DNA of 64,000 nt from CAVSUZ01 sp963791885 (GTDB lineage: Bacteria > Pseudomonadota > Alphaproteobacteria > Acetobacterales > Acetobacteraceae), in the NCBI GenBank assembly GCA_963791885.1, contig CAWBUL010000006.1, positions 744,001 through 808,000 on the forward strand, written 5' to 3'. Below the pieces are notes generated by a model. The model was not told the origin of the DNA and made no database searches. It was given only the letters and a program-made list of their open reading frames with translations. Positions 8,676-17,953 of this stretch are shown in pieces; the stretch's first letter is position 1, and each line of letters starts with the position of its first letter. Made by a program: the position numbers and the translations under genes.

Positions 8676-8730
8676 GAAGCGGGCGAAGGGATTCGAAACC
8701 ATCGACCCCCAACCTTGGCAAGGTTGTGTG
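8676..8730 (-). tRNA. tRNA-Gly(GCC) 3' remnant, likely former attachment site
   Basis: On the minus strand the sequence ACAACCTTGCCAAGGTTG is the anticodon arm of tRNA-Gly with anticodon GCC. A variable/T-arm region follows (GGTCGATGGTTTCGAATCCC), then acceptor bases TTCGCCCGC. Compared with a normal gene the T-loop carries an extra base, and the D-arm plus 5' acceptor strand are missing. It cannot make a tRNA. A tRNA 3' half next to a recombinase gene is the usual product of integration or decay at a tRNA attachment site. Confidence 0.75.
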
Positions 8731-8770
8731 CCCTTCGAGAGCCCCGGTCAGTGAGGCGAGACTTCCTCCC

Positions 8771-9993
8771 CTAAGCGCCCGCCGTTTGGCCAAAACGAAC
8801 GTCTGTCCTCATCAGCCTGAAAGAAGTTCGGTATAAGTGGCTGCGTGTCCCCGCAACCATCTTGATTTGCTCTGATAACGCCTGCCCAGTTGCAGACCCG
8901 CCCCTGACCGGATGGTGATTGCCCCTGGCTTGATCGGCCAGCTGCAGGATCGTGGCCAGCTCGCCTCGCACCTCGATCCGAAGACAACCATCGGCCGGAA
9001 CCAGCGCGATGGTCTCCACCAGGCTGCGCACAAGGTCGCGGGCTTCGGAGGCGTCTTCGGTCTCCAGCACACGGGTCAGTTCAGCCACCTTCTGGCGATA
9101 AACGGATGCGAGATTGGGATGCAGCCGCGGTGCCGGCGCCGTGGCTGCAGCCAGAGCAGCCTCCAGGTCCAGCCGTCGCCGCTCCAGTGCACCCAGGCGA
9201 TCGCGGATCGCCGCGGCCGGCGTGCCGGCAACCAGGGCATCAACCAGCCGCTCGATCTGTTGGCGGACGTGCGTGAGCTCGTTCTGCTGCCTATCCCGAT
9301 CCGCCGAGGTGTCACCTTGCAGGCGATTCCATTCAGCGGTGAAGGCTTCCACGAACGTCTCGAAGAGCACAGGATCCATCAGCCGGTCTCGCAGCCTGCT
9401 GAACACAGTCTCTTCCAACGTATCGCGTCGCAGCGTCAGACGGTTGGCGCAGACCGTCGGACCCTTGTTCCGCGCAGCGGAGCATCCGAACAGGTTGGCG
9501 CTGATCTTCGAGAAGCCGGCCCCGCACATCCCACACCGCATCAGCCCCGAGAAGACGTAGCGCGGCCGCTGCTTCGACCAGAATGGACGGGGTGTCTCCT
9601 GATTGTCGGAACGACGCTCGAGTTGTGCCTGGCGCGCGCGCGCCGCGTCCCACAGTTCGCCGGGCACGATCCGCAGTGCCGGCACATCGACGATAACGCG
9701 CTCCGCCGCGTCTCGCGGGCGAGACCGGCGCCGGCCAGTCTCGGGATCCTTCACGTAACTGAGCCGGTTCCAGACCAGCCGCCCGACATAGAGCTCGTTG
9801 TTCAGGATGCCGGTGCCACGCGCCCGGTTTCCATTGATGGTGGTGGCATTCCACGCGCCGCCACGAGGGCCGGTGATCCCGTCAGCATTCAGCGCCAGAG
9901 CGATCCGCTTTGGTGATACGCCGGCCGCGTAAGCTCGGAAGATGCGCAGTATGACCTCGGCCTCGTGCGGTTCGACCTCCCGCTCACCGGTGC
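8771..9993 (-). pseudogene. Large serine recombinase, C-terminal part (split by IS630 copy 1)
   Basis: Reading leftwards from the IS edge: STGEREVEPHEAEVILRIFR, then a recombinase domain (GVSPKRIALALNADGITGPR), a zinc-ribbon (FSGLMRCGMCGAGFSKI.., with a second Cys pair in LFGCSAARNKGPTVCANR) and a coiled-coil (RQQIERLVDALVAG). This is the DNA-binding half of a DDE-independent serine recombinase. Removing IS630 copy 1 and one TA joins it in frame to the catalytic half at 11135-11682. No other damage is obvious, so the gene may have been active until the insertion. Confidence 0.9.
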
Positions 9994-9995
9994 TA

Positions 9996-11132
9996 GTGCT
10001 CTGACTCATACGGACGATGCAGGCAATCTTTCGAGCTTGGCAAGGATTGAGGCGGTGGCTGCGGTCCAGACGAATGGGCGTGGTTCTGCATTTCGCTCAG
10101 CGAGGTAAGTCTTAATGGCAGCCTGCAGGCTGACGAGGGAGTGGAAGCTGCCGCGCCGGATGCGTTGTCGGGTAAGAGCGGAGAAGAAGGTCTCCACCGC
10201 GTTCAGCCATGACCCGGAGGTTGGCGTGAAGTGGAAGGTCCATCGGTCATGGCGTGCCAGCCAGGCCTGTACCTTTCGGTGCCGGTGGGTGGCGTAGTTG
10301 TCGACGACCGCATGGACCAACTTGCCGGACGGCACCTCGCGTTCGACGGCATTGAGGAAGCGGATGAACTCCTCGTGCCGGTGTCGCTGCATGCAGCGAC
10401 CGATCACCGTACCCTTCAGCACGTTCAATGCGGCGAACAACGTCGTCGTTCCATGGCGTTTGTAGTCGTGGGTCATGGTGCCGCAGCGGCCGGGTTTCAG
10501 CGGCAGTCCAGGCTGGGTACGGTCGAGCGCCTGGATTTGGCTCTTTTCGTCGATCGACAGCACCACCGCATGGGCGGGCGGATCGAGATAAAGGCCGATG
10601 ATATCCGCCATTTTCTCAGCGAACTGCGGATCACGCGAGCGCTTGAAGCTGCGCACGCGGTGCGGCTGGAGTTGGTGCGCCGCCCAGATGCGCTGCACCG
10701 AGCGCAGCGACATGGCGGTGGCGTTTGCCATGGCTCGCCCGGTCCAATACGTGGTCCCAGGGGGCGGCTCGCCACACGTGAGCGCCACGACGTGCGCCAC
10801 TTTATCGGCCGGGATCGGTCGTTTGCCGGGCTTGCGCGTCTTGTCACGCAGCAACCCGTCGGGACCTTCCTCGGCAAAACGCTGCTGCCAGCGCCAGACC
10901 ATGGGGCGGCTGACGCTGATCTCTTTCGCCACATGTTGCACCGGCCGACCACTGGCCGAGGCCAGAACGACTTGGCTCGCTCGATGTATTTGCCCGCTCG
11001 GTTGCGATCCGATGCTATTGCCTTAAGCCGCTTCCTGTCTGCCGCGCTCAACAACACGCATACTGTCTGTGCCATGCTCACAGAATCGCATGGCAACCGC
11101 ATGTTGTGAATCGATAGAATGCGTCAGAGCAC
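9996..11132 (-). mobile_element. IS630-family element, copy 1 (1137 bp)
   Basis: Ends are GTGCTCTGACTCATACG at 9996 and the inverted GCGTCAGAGCAC at 11132. Both are flanked by TA (9994-9995 and 11133-11134), the dinucleotide that IS630/Tc1-type elements duplicate. It is nearly identical to 20652-21788 and 61164-62301. It interrupts the serine recombinase gene between codons for GTP and STG. Confidence 0.95.
10006..11075 (-). pseudogene. IS630 transposase, copy 1 (frameshifted)
   Basis: Same protein as 61221-62291, but one base is missing just after codons for KYIERA (near 10976): the first frame runs into SFWPRPVVGRC and the correct frame resumes at QHVAKEISVSRPMVWRWQQR. The catalytic region is intact (SIDEKSQIQ, AVVDNYATH, NAVETFF), but the N-terminal HTH is separated. 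It could move only if complemented by copy 3. Confidence 0.85.
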
Positions 11133-11134
11133 TA

Positions 11135-11682
11135 GGGGTTCCATCGACCTCTACGTGACGAACGATCCGGTAGCCATAGGCATTGCCTCCACCGGAGCGG
11201 CCAAGCTCGACGCGGCCGCGGAGACCGCGATGGGTCTTCTGCGCCAGATCCTTCAGGAACAGCGCGTTCATCGTTCCCTTGAGACCGATATGAAGTTCGG
11301 AAATATCCCCCTCGGCCACAGTCACGATCCGCACCTCGGCAAACCGCAGCAACCGGAACAGCCAAGCAATATCGGCCTGATCGCGCGAGAGACGATCGAG
11401 CGCCTCGGCGACAATGACATCGCACGCGCCGGTGCGCGCCGCCTGCAGCAAGGTCTGATAAGCGGGCCGAAGGGTACTCGCTCCGCTCAGCGCCCGGTCG
11501 ATGAACACTTCGCTCAGCGACCAGCCCTCGCGGGTGATCAGCTCCTTGCAAATGCGGATCTGGTCGTCGACGGATGCGTCGCGCTGACTGTCCGAGGAAT
11601 AGCGGGCATAGACAACCGCGCGTGGTATGCTTTGGACAGTCAACGTCCGTATCCCGTTTGCGATGCTGCGCGCACCAGACAC
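11135..11682 (-). pseudogene. Large serine recombinase, N-terminal catalytic part
   Basis: Contains the resolvase/invertase fold: RAVVYARYSSDSQRDASVDD (nucleophile Ser in the YARYSS motif), RPAYQTLLQAARTGACDVIV and EALDRLSRDQADIAWLFRLL. It continues to GNAYGYRIVRHVEVDGTP, where IS630 copy 1 enters. The start is uncertain (frame open to 11682). It overlaps the end of the preceding tyrosine recombinase by about 43 bp, so the three recombinases are likely co-transcribed. Confidence 0.9.
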
Positions 11683-12773
11683 TTGACCGCCCTGATGCCA
11701 TCTGCCGGCGCGACGAACCCTGACCGTCGTATCACGCCTTTATTCCGCCGAATCGCGCCGATGATTTTCTGATGCTTGCGTCCGGCGCTCAATGATTGCG
11801 CATGGATGTAGTGACGTTCGCCGGTGCGAGGGCTTGTGTGGCCGAGCAGCGCGGCGACAATCTTCACGTGTTCTGGATCATCGCTGGCAATCGCTGTCGC
11901 GACGCAGTCTCTGAACAGATAGGGCGGAATCGATTTGCCGAAGGCCGATCGCGTTCGCGCCGACACGCACGTTAGGAGACCGCTACGACCGAGCGGCTGC
12001 CCTGCGGCAGATATCCAGAGGCTTTCGGATGTCCTGTGGTTCGCCAGCTTCGGGCGGTATACCGTGAGGTAGCGTTCGAGCGCCGACGACAGAGTTGTGG
12101 GCCAGGAGATATCAAACGCGCGTCGTGTCTTGGTATCGGCGGGATAAAGTGCGATTCGATATCCGTCCCCTGTACGCACCAGATTGTGACCCAACTCAAG
12201 GCTCAACAGGCTTCGCGGTCGGAGCGGGCGCGCGGCCAGCAGCGCAATAATCAGCCCGTCCCTGAACATCACCGCGTTGCCACAACTTTCGGCTTGCTGC
12301 ATCAGCTGCATACCGAGATCAAACAGTTCTCTCGGATGTCGCAGTCGAAGGTCCTTGCGGCGTATTGGTGTGGCTCGGTTGCCGAGGCGGCGCGACAGTG
12401 CCTGGAGCCACTCCCAGTCGGATCCGGGAGCCATGGCACGGATCACGGAACAGAGCCGGTTCACACGCATCATGGTGGTGACCGGTGACACTTTGGTCTG
12501 CAGCTCTTTAAGATATTGCGCAACGATCTCGGGTTGCACCCGGGCTTCCGGCAAAATCTTGAGCAGCAGCCTGCATCGTCTGACACAGAACCCCAGCCAA
12601 TGGGCGTAGGCGTGCAGAGCGATGTCCTGACTGCACGCTGACCAGTGCGACAGCGGACCGTCGGGATCCAATGGCGAGGATGGAACGAACAGCTTTGACC
12701 AGGCCAGCCGGTCCGCGGTTGGCCAATCTGCAAATGGCAGAGCGGTAAGCTGCCGCCTGTGGCGACGCTTCAT
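11640..12773 (-). CDS. Tyrosine recombinase / site-specific integrase
   Basis: 377 aa. A core-binding N-terminal half (to about residue 180) is followed by the catalytic domain: RPLRPRSLLSLELG (first Arg), PPYLFRDCVATAIA (second Arg, with Tyr where family members usually have His in HxxR), VAALLGHTSPRTGERHYIHA (LLGH and the nucleophile Tyr). The His-to-Tyr change could reduce activity. ATG 12773 overlaps the stop of the upstream recombinase (ATGA), indicating translational coupling. The tail beyond residue 330 is basic. Confidence 0.85.
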   Translation of the reverse strand: MKRRHRRQLTALPFADWPTADRLAWSKLFVPSSPLDPDGPLSHWSACSQDIALHAYAHWLGFCVRRCRLLLKILPEARVQPEIVAQYLKELQTKVSPVTTMMRVNRLCSVIRAMAPGSDWEWLQALSRRLGNRATPIRRKDLRLRHPRELFDLGMQLMQQAESCGNAVMFRDGLIIALLAARPLRPRSLLSLELGHNLVRTGDGYRIALYPADTKTRRAFDISWPTTLSSALERYLTVYRPKLANHRTSESLWISAAGQPLGRSGLLTCVSARTRSAFGKSIPPYLFRDCVATAIASDDPEHVKIVAALLGHTSPRTGERHYIHAQSLSAGRKHQKIIGAIRRNKGVIRRSGFVAPADGIRAVKCLVRAASQTGYGR

Positions 12774-13311
12774 GGCCGATCTCGTTGCCCGTCGTTGGCT
12801 CTCAGCGCAAGCACGATCTCATCGTAGTGCCGTGCCGCCGCGGTGCGGCTGAATTGCGCGTAGAAGTTCATCGTTGTCTGCATGTTCCTGTGCCCAAGCA
12901 GCTGACGGACCAGCTCAAAGGCATGCGGATGAGTGTCAAGATAAAGCTTCGCCGCGATGTGCCGGAACAAGTGCACATGGATGCGCAGGCCGAGCACCTT
13001 GAAGAGACGGCTCGATATTTGCATCGTCAGGTGGTTCGGCGCCTTGTGGCTGTTCCTTCCGGCAAATAGGAAGGGACTGGAGCCGGCGATGCGGCGGTGG
13101 AACCGGTAAAGATAGGCATCGATCAGCTGGACACTGGGTTCCGGCAGCTCAAACTTGAGCGGCATCGAGTTTTTGACTTCATCGGACTCGAGCAAAATGG
13201 TGATTTTACGCGAGCCTGGCCGCTTGCTCCGAATCAGCGTTCGACCGATCTCCAGCGAGGTCAGATTCGATAATCGGATAGGTGCCATCAGAAGAATTTC
13301 GACGGCGACTG
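12770..13311 (-). pseudogene. Tyrosine recombinase, C-terminal part (5' end cut by IS21)
   Basis: The frame holds MAPIRLSNLTSLEIGR (first Arg), LRIHVHLFRHIAAKLYLD (HLFRH, complete HxxR) and FELVRQLLGHRNMQTTMNFYA (LLGH and Tyr nucleophile). The catalytic residues are therefore present, but the protein has lost its core-binding domain at the IS21 boundary (13311/13312). The sequence on the other side of IS21 is a different element, so the N-terminal half is not in this window. Its stop overlaps the start of the next recombinase gene by 4 bp. Confidence 0.85.
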
Positions 13312-13423
13312 TGTTGAGTTTCATCGAGAACTGACCCACCAGGTGGCAAATTTCCACTGAGAATTGACCCATGTTTTGACCTCGCCCCGGCTGTTTTCAG
13401 CGGGGTCCACGGGAGTGATAAGC

Positions 13424-14956
13424 ATGGAGTTACTGAGCGTGATCCGTCGCTGGGCGCTTCGAGACCAGCTTTCGATACGGGAGATCGCCCGCAGGACTGG
13501 GCTATCGCGGAACACCATCCGCAAATACTTGCGGGGCGACGTGGTGGAACCGGCCTTCAAGGTGCCGGAGCGGCCCAGCAAGCTGGACGCGTTCGCCGAG
13601 AAACTGTCGGCCTGGCTAAAGCTAGAGAGCGGCAGGCCGCGCAAGCAGAGGCGGACGATCAAGCGGTTGCATGCGGATCTGGCCGCCCTCGGGTTTGAAG
13701 GTTCATACGGCCGTGTTGCGGCGTTCGCCCGCACCTGGAAGGAGCATCGGCAGCGGGAGCAGCAGACGACCGGCCGCGGGGCCTTTGTTCCGCTGATTTT
13801 CCAGCCGGGCGAAGCTTTCCAGTTCGACTGGAGCGAGGAGTGGGCCGTTATCGGCGGCGAACGGACCAAGCTGCAAGCTGCGCACTTCAAGCTTTGCTAC
13901 AGCCGCACCTTCATTGTCCGGGCCTATCCGCTGCAGACGCACGAGATGCTGTTCGACGCGCATCATCATGCGTTCCGGGTGCTTGGCGGCGTGCCGCGCC
14001 GCGGCATCTACGACAATATGAGAACGGCTGTTGACCAAGTTGGCGTCGGCAAGAAGCGCCAGGTCAATGCACGCTTTGCCGCGATGGCCAGCCACTACCT
14101 TTTCGATGCTGACTTTTGCAATCCGGCCTCAGGCTGGGAGAAGGGTCAGATCGAGAAGAATGTCCAGGACGCGCGTCATCGGCTGTGGCAGACCATGCCG
14201 CGTTTTGTGACGCTGGCTGACTTGAACGACTGGCTGGAACAACGCTGCCAAGCGCTATGGCGCGAGATTCCACACGGCAGCCAGCAAGGCTCGATATTCG
14301 ATGCGTGGCAAAGTGAAGTCGGATGCCTGATGGCCGTTGGCAGACCGTTCGATGGTTTTGTTGAATACGGCAAACGCGTTTCGCCCACCTGCCTCGTTCA
14401 CTTTGATCGCAACCGCTACAGCGTGCCCGCGTCCTTCGCCAATCATCGCGTCAGCTTAAGGGTTTATCCAGGCCGCGTCGTTGTCGTTGCCGAAGGGCAA
14501 GTCATCTGCGAACACGCGCGGCTCATCGAGCGGTCGCATCATCTGCCCGGCCGCACCATCTATGATTGGCACCACTATCTCGCGGTGATCCAGCGCAAGC
14601 CGGGAGCTCTGCGTAATGGCGCGCCGTTCGCCGAATTGCCGGAAGCGTTCAAGCGGCTGCAACAGCACCTTCTCAAGCAGCCCGGAGGCGACCGGGAGAT
14701 GGTGGAGATTCTTGCCCTCGTCCTGCACCATGGTGAAGATGCGGTGTTGTGTGCCGTCGAACTGGCGCTGAGTGATGGAGCGCCGACAAAGACGCACGTG
14801 CTGAACATGTTGCACCGGCTGATCGACGGCAAATCCACGGCCACAGCAATGATCGCGGCTCCGCAGGCCTTGGCCCTGGACCGGGAGCCACGTGCCGACG
14901 TCGAACGCTACGATGCCCTGCGCGAGAAGCTACAGGAGGCCCGCCATGCGTCATGA
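13424..14956 (+). CDS. istA: IS21 transposase IstA
   Basis: 510 aa from ATG 13424, preceded by GGGAG; the frame is open further upstream to 13364. An N-terminal HTH (LSIREIARRTGLSRNTIRKY) is followed by an integrase catalytic core of the DDE type (FQFDWSEEWAVIGG, RRGIYDNMRTAVDQ, GWEKGQIEKNVQDAR) and a C-terminal Mu-type region. It recognises and joins the element ends. Its last 11 bases overlap istB, the normal IS21 arrangement. A 470-bp duplicate of its 5' part is at 22095-22565. Confidence 0.95.
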   Translation: MELLSVIRRWALRDQLSIREIARRTGLSRNTIRKYLRGDVVEPAFKVPERPSKLDAFAEKLSAWLKLESGRPRKQRRTIKRLHADLAALGFEGSYGRVAAFARTWKEHRQREQQTTGRGAFVPLIFQPGEAFQFDWSEEWAVIGGERTKLQAAHFKLCYSRTFIVRAYPLQTHEMLFDAHHHAFRVLGGVPRRGIYDNMRTAVDQVGVGKKRQVNARFAAMASHYLFDADFCNPASGWEKGQIEKNVQDARHRLWQTMPRFVTLADLNDWLEQRCQALWREIPHGSQQGSIFDAWQSEVGCLMAVGRPFDGFVEYGKRVSPTCLVHFDRNRYSVPASFANHRVSLRVYPGRVVVVAEGQVICEHARLIERSHHLPGRTIYDWHHYLAVIQRKPGALRNGAPFAELPEAFKRLQQHLLKQPGGDREMVEILALVLHHGEDAVLCAVELALSDGAPTKTHVLNMLHRLIDGKSTATAMIAAPQALALDREPRADVERYDALREKLQEARHAS

Positions 14957-15737
14957 TCCGGCCGGGGCGGCGATTGTCGTGATGCTGCGCGGCCTGAAGA
15001 TGTTTGGCATGGCGCAAGCCGCGGGCGAGCTGATGGAGCAGGGCGCGCCAGCGTTCAATTCGGCCGTCCCCATTCTCTCACAGCTGCTCAAGGCGGAAAC
15101 CGCCGAGCGCGAGGTTCGATCGGTTGCCTACCAGCTGAAGGCGGCGCGCTTCCCCGTCTACAAGGATCTGAGCGGTTTTGATTTTGCGTCCAGCGAAACC
15201 AATGAAGCCCTGGTGCGCCAGCTTTACCGGTGTGAGTTCATCGAAAACGCCGACAACGTGGTCCTCGTCGGCGGTCCGGGCACCGGCAAGACCCACATCG
15301 CCACGGCGCTTGGCGTGCAGGCGGTTGAACACCATCGCAAAAAGGTTCGGTTCTTCGGGACCGTCGACCTGGTCAATGCGCTGGAGCAGGAGAAAACTCA
15401 GGGCCGATCGGGTCAGATCGCGGATCGGCTGATGCGGTGCGACCTCGTAATGCTCGATGAATTGGGCTATCTGCCGTTCAGCCCCTCCGGCGGCGCGCTG
15501 CTTTTCCACCTGCTGAGCAAGCTTTACGAACGGGCCTCTGTGGTCATCACCACGAACCTGAGCTTCAGCGAATGGGCTGACGTGTTCGGCGACGCTAAGA
15601 TGACGACCGCCATGCTCGACCGCCTCACCCACCACTGCCACATCGTGGAAACCGGCAATGACAGCTTCCGCTTCAAAGCCAGCTCGGCCGCCAACAAGGG
15701 CCGAAAGGAAAAGGCCAAGAACTTGACCCCGGTATGA
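14946..15737 (+). CDS. istB: IS21 helper ATPase IstB
   Basis: 263 aa from ATG 14946. AAA+ ATPase with Walker A GGPGTGKTH, Walker B (VMLDELGYLPF) and the IstB/DnaC-like core (FDFASSETNEALVRQL). It assembles on target DNA and activates IstA. The frame also opens at 14892, but that part overlaps istA and is not family-like. Intact. Confidence 0.95.
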   Translation: MRHDPAGAAIVVMLRGLKMFGMAQAAGELMEQGAPAFNSAVPILSQLLKAETAEREVRSVAYQLKAARFPVYKDLSGFDFASSETNEALVRQLYRCEFIENADNVVLVGGPGTGKTHIATALGVQAVEHHRKKVRFFGTVDLVNALEQEKTQGRSGQIADRLMRCDLVMLDELGYLPFSPSGGALLFHLLSKLYERASVVITTNLSFSEWADVFGDAKMTTAMLDRLTHHCHIVETGNDSFRFKASSAANKGRKEKAKNLTPV

Positions 15738-15810
15738 CCCGCAAACCATAAATTCACCCGGGTCAGTTCTCGGTGGAAAACCCGGGTCAGTTCTCAGCGA
15801 AAATCAACAC

Positions 15811-16480
15811 GGTGGGCATGACGACCGTCTGGAAGGCGCTCAAGCAGCTCAGGCAGACACTCAAAAAAAGTCACTCCGGGCGAGCGAACAGAGCCGTCCC
15901 GACGTCGCCGATGCCCGGCGACACTGGATCGCCCAGCAGCGCGAACTCGATGTCAGGCGGCTGATCTTCCTCGATGAGACCTGGGCCAAGACGAATATGG
16001 TGCGACTGTATGGCCGCAGCCCGCGCGGCACGTGCCTGATCGGCTCGGCGCCGTATGGGCACTGGAAGACGACGACGTTCCTCGCCGGCCTGCGGTACGA
16101 TGGGATCGTCGCGCCGCTGGTGTTGGATGGGCCGATCAACGGCGAGGCATTCCTCGCCTGGACCGAGCAGTTCCTGGCTCGCAACTGCGGCCGGGCGACA
16201 TCGTGATCGCCGATCGGCTGGGCAGCCATAAAGGTGCGGCCGCACGCGAGATGATCGAAGCACGAGGGGCGGAACTGATGCTGCTGCCGCCCTATTCGCA
16301 CGATCTTAACCCGATCGAGCAGGTCTTCGCCAAACTGAAAGGCCTGCTCCGCAAGGCCGCGCCGCGCACCCGAGAAGCGCTGTGGCGCACCATCGGCGAC
16401 AAGCTCTCATCGTTCAGCCCCGCCGAATGCCTCAACTATCTACAAAACTGCGGATACGGACACCCCGCGTGAAACCGCTC
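15811..16480 (+). pseudogene. IS630-family element (different subgroup), 5'-truncated
   Basis: Starts abruptly beside IS21 at TVWKALKQLRQTLKKS and continues, one frame over after A7 at 15863-15869, with IFLDETWAKTNMVRLYGR and DIVIADRLGSHKG, then PYSHDLNPIEQVFAKLKGLL. These carry the DDE residues: Asp of LDET, Asp of IADR and Glu of IEQ. It ends at GAAACCGCTC/TA (16480), the likely right terminus with target TA. A second shift near 16195 separates LARNCGRATS from PGDIV. The N-terminal HTH was lost to IS21, so it is inactive. Confidence 0.85.
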
Positions 16481-16559
16481 TAAGGCTCGATTAATACGGC
16501 TGAACTGAGCTCGGTCGGGAGACTCGTCCGTTCGCTTCGCGATAACCCTAAAAACCGGA

Positions 16560-16943
16560 AAATTCAAGGAACTGTTCGATCTACGGCAATTCGACCATTT
16601 GAAGTCGAGTTTCGAGTTCATTGCCGAATGCCTTCTACCGTACGCAGGCCGCTACTACACCATCCCCGGCAAGCCGCACGGCGTCAGCGCAGACATCAGG
16701 GCCGACCTTACTGCTGATAATCGCATCACGGCGGTCTTTGTGGGAGGACGGGATGTCCTGCGGTCGAAAGACGATGACGATCCACTGGATAGATGGAGGG
16801 GCCGCAAGTATTCCAAAGAAGAGCTGAAGCAGAAGCTATCGGAGGAGATGCTGGTGCCGGTGGCACCTTCTAACGGTGACATACAATCCGCCGGTGGGGC
16901 CGCGTGCTTCTTTGTAGAAAGGAGCGGCGCGATCGTCAAATAG
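16560..16943 (+). pseudogene. Hypothetical protein, 5'-truncated
   Basis: The frame runs without a proper start from KFKELFDLRQFDHLKSSFEF through LPYAGRYYTIPGKPHG, DVLRSKDDDDPLDRWRGRKY and a stop at 16941-16943. It begins just after the IS630 right end, so the 5' part was probably removed by that element. A TTG at 16599 could allow a shorter product, but no ribosome site precedes it. Family unknown. Confidence 0.4.
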
Positions 16944-17120
16944 GGAGATGCAGCCGATGCCGCCGGCGCCTCGCGTGGTTCGGTCTGCCGCATCGTCTCC
17001 AAGCCGGTTTCCTGTACGCTGGTTACGCGAATCAGGTCTGACGGTGACGAACGCAGGGTGTGCATAACGCTGACCGAGCGGGGACTGAGGTTCGCTGCGG
17101 AATTGAAGGGCGTGCTCTGA
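16944..17120 (+). pseudogene. Winged-helix (MarR-like) regulator fragment
   Basis: Directly after the preceding stop, and in the same frame, the sequence reads DAADAAGASRGSVCRIVSK, then TRIRSDGDERRVCITLTERG and LRFAAELKGVL, then TGA. This is the recognition helix plus wing (R.D.DERRV.I.LT..G) of MarR-like repressors. It has no start of its own and may be the tail of a longer, broken gene. Its TGA overlaps the next gene as TGATG, so the two were once co-translated. Confidence 0.45.
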
Positions 17121-17368
17121 TGGCTGTTCGGTGGACATCACGGCGGAAGCTCGAGGTCGTAGGCCGGATAAACCGAGGCATCGTCACAGCGGTCGAAGCG
17201 GGCGCCCTGCTGGCCATCTCTCCCGACTGGCTGAAGCGTGCCGAACGTGGCCGGGCGGCTCTGCGCGCGACCAGGAAGGTGCCATCCAAGCGCGAGCGCT
17301 GGGAAGCCATGAGGGCGGCATTATCGACACGGATGCCGAGATGCGTGGCATCGCCAGATGGGCGATAG
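17120..17368 (+). CDS. DUF1153-like small HTH protein
   Basis: 82 aa from ATG 17120, overlapping the upstream stop (TGATG). Residues 3-48 (VRWTSRRKLEVVGRINRGIV, AVEAGALLAISPDWLKRAER) match the pattern of DUF1153 proteins (RW..RRK.EVV.A.R.G..S.EEAC..Y.LS..E), a Trp-repressor-like HTH. The C-terminal 30 residues are not family-like, and another frame gives DTDAEMRGIARWAIG, so a shift near 17325 is possible. Confidence 0.45.
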   Translation: MAVRWTSRRKLEVVGRINRGIVTAVEAGALLAISPDWLKRAERGRAALRATRKVPSKRERWEAMRAALSTRMPRCVASPDGR

Positions 17369-17418
17369 GCATCATCGCCGCATTATGCGCGCTACTCCTG
17401 CTCGCGAAGTTCGGCTAA
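17341..17418 (+). CDS. Possible tiny membrane peptide or shifted tail (25 aa)
   Basis: ATG 17341 to TAA 17416-17418 encodes MRGIARWAIGIIAALCALL followed by LLAKFG: one clean transmembrane helix with a basic start. It has no ribosome site of its own and lies in the frame that would follow a shift in the DUF1153-like gene. It may therefore be that gene's true C-terminus rather than a separate peptide. Confidence 0.2.
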   Translation: MRGIARWAIGIIAALCALLLLAKFG

Positions 17419-17953
17419 CTGGACGCGCCCTAGATTACTCTGAACGGTATTGTCGATGAGTGAAGTTTCGGGATGAAGTGCGCTTTCCCGCACTCTGTGA
17501 GCATTTTCTCGACTGCCATTTTTGTAAGCGGGTTCGAAAGGGTGGGACCGAGGACAACCCGATCGAGGATGTCCGCGAAGTTCCATGTGAGAATAGGGTC
17601 TGCAGGAATCGGAGCGATCGGCAATTTCAGCTTTGGCTCCAGGCCTCTGGGACCAATGAAGTAGCTTATGTAGTTTGTGAGAACCCCGCCCGTATCGCGT
17701 TCAGGCATATAGATGAGGCGCCATTCATGTTCCTCTTCAAATCCAAGGTGCTTGAATGTTAGAGCGGAAACCTTGGCGTAATTGAATATATGAGAAGCGA
17801 AGATCCAAAGTTGGCCATCGGGCACGGCAAGTGATTCGATAGCGACGGCAAACTGGACGAACCTGTCCCGCAGTTTGTTTATTCGTTCGGAATCGTTGCC
17901 ATAGGTTACTTCCGATATAATGATGGGAACCTCATCGCGTCGATGGACTAATA

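Larger units (their letters stand above)
13312..15810 (+). mobile_element. IS21-family element (about 2.5 kb)
   Basis: Left end TGTTGAGTTTCATCGAGAAC and right end (inverted) GTGTTGATTTTCGCTGAGAAC form imperfect terminal repeats. Subterminal repeats of the GGGTCAGTTCTC type occur on both sides (two tandem copies at 15760-15795), as is usual for IS21. It carries istA and istB, both intact. The flanks belong to different genes and show no clear target duplication, suggesting a deletion or recombination after insertion. Confidence 0.9.

Noticed and set aside
8912..9916. Long 334-codon open frame on the plus strand
   Set aside because: It lies opposite the serine recombinase, whose domains are clear. 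It has no ribosome site or family resemblance and is a GC-rich antisense shadow.
10231..11109. 292-codon plus-strand frame (and matching antisense frames at 20667-21542 and 61179-62066)
   Set aside because: They repeat with each IS630 copy exactly opposite the transposase, so they are shadows of one gene.
8771..13311. Recombinase-in-trio (RIT) element
   Set aside because: RIT elements encode three tyrosine recombinases; here the third is a serine recombinase, so the label does not fit.
5800..17909. Other GGTTAC boxes (5820, 17904) as further SigF sites
   Set aside because: Neither has the partner TTCG/CGAA at 16-base spacing, and 17904 lies inside the DUF2971 coding sequence.
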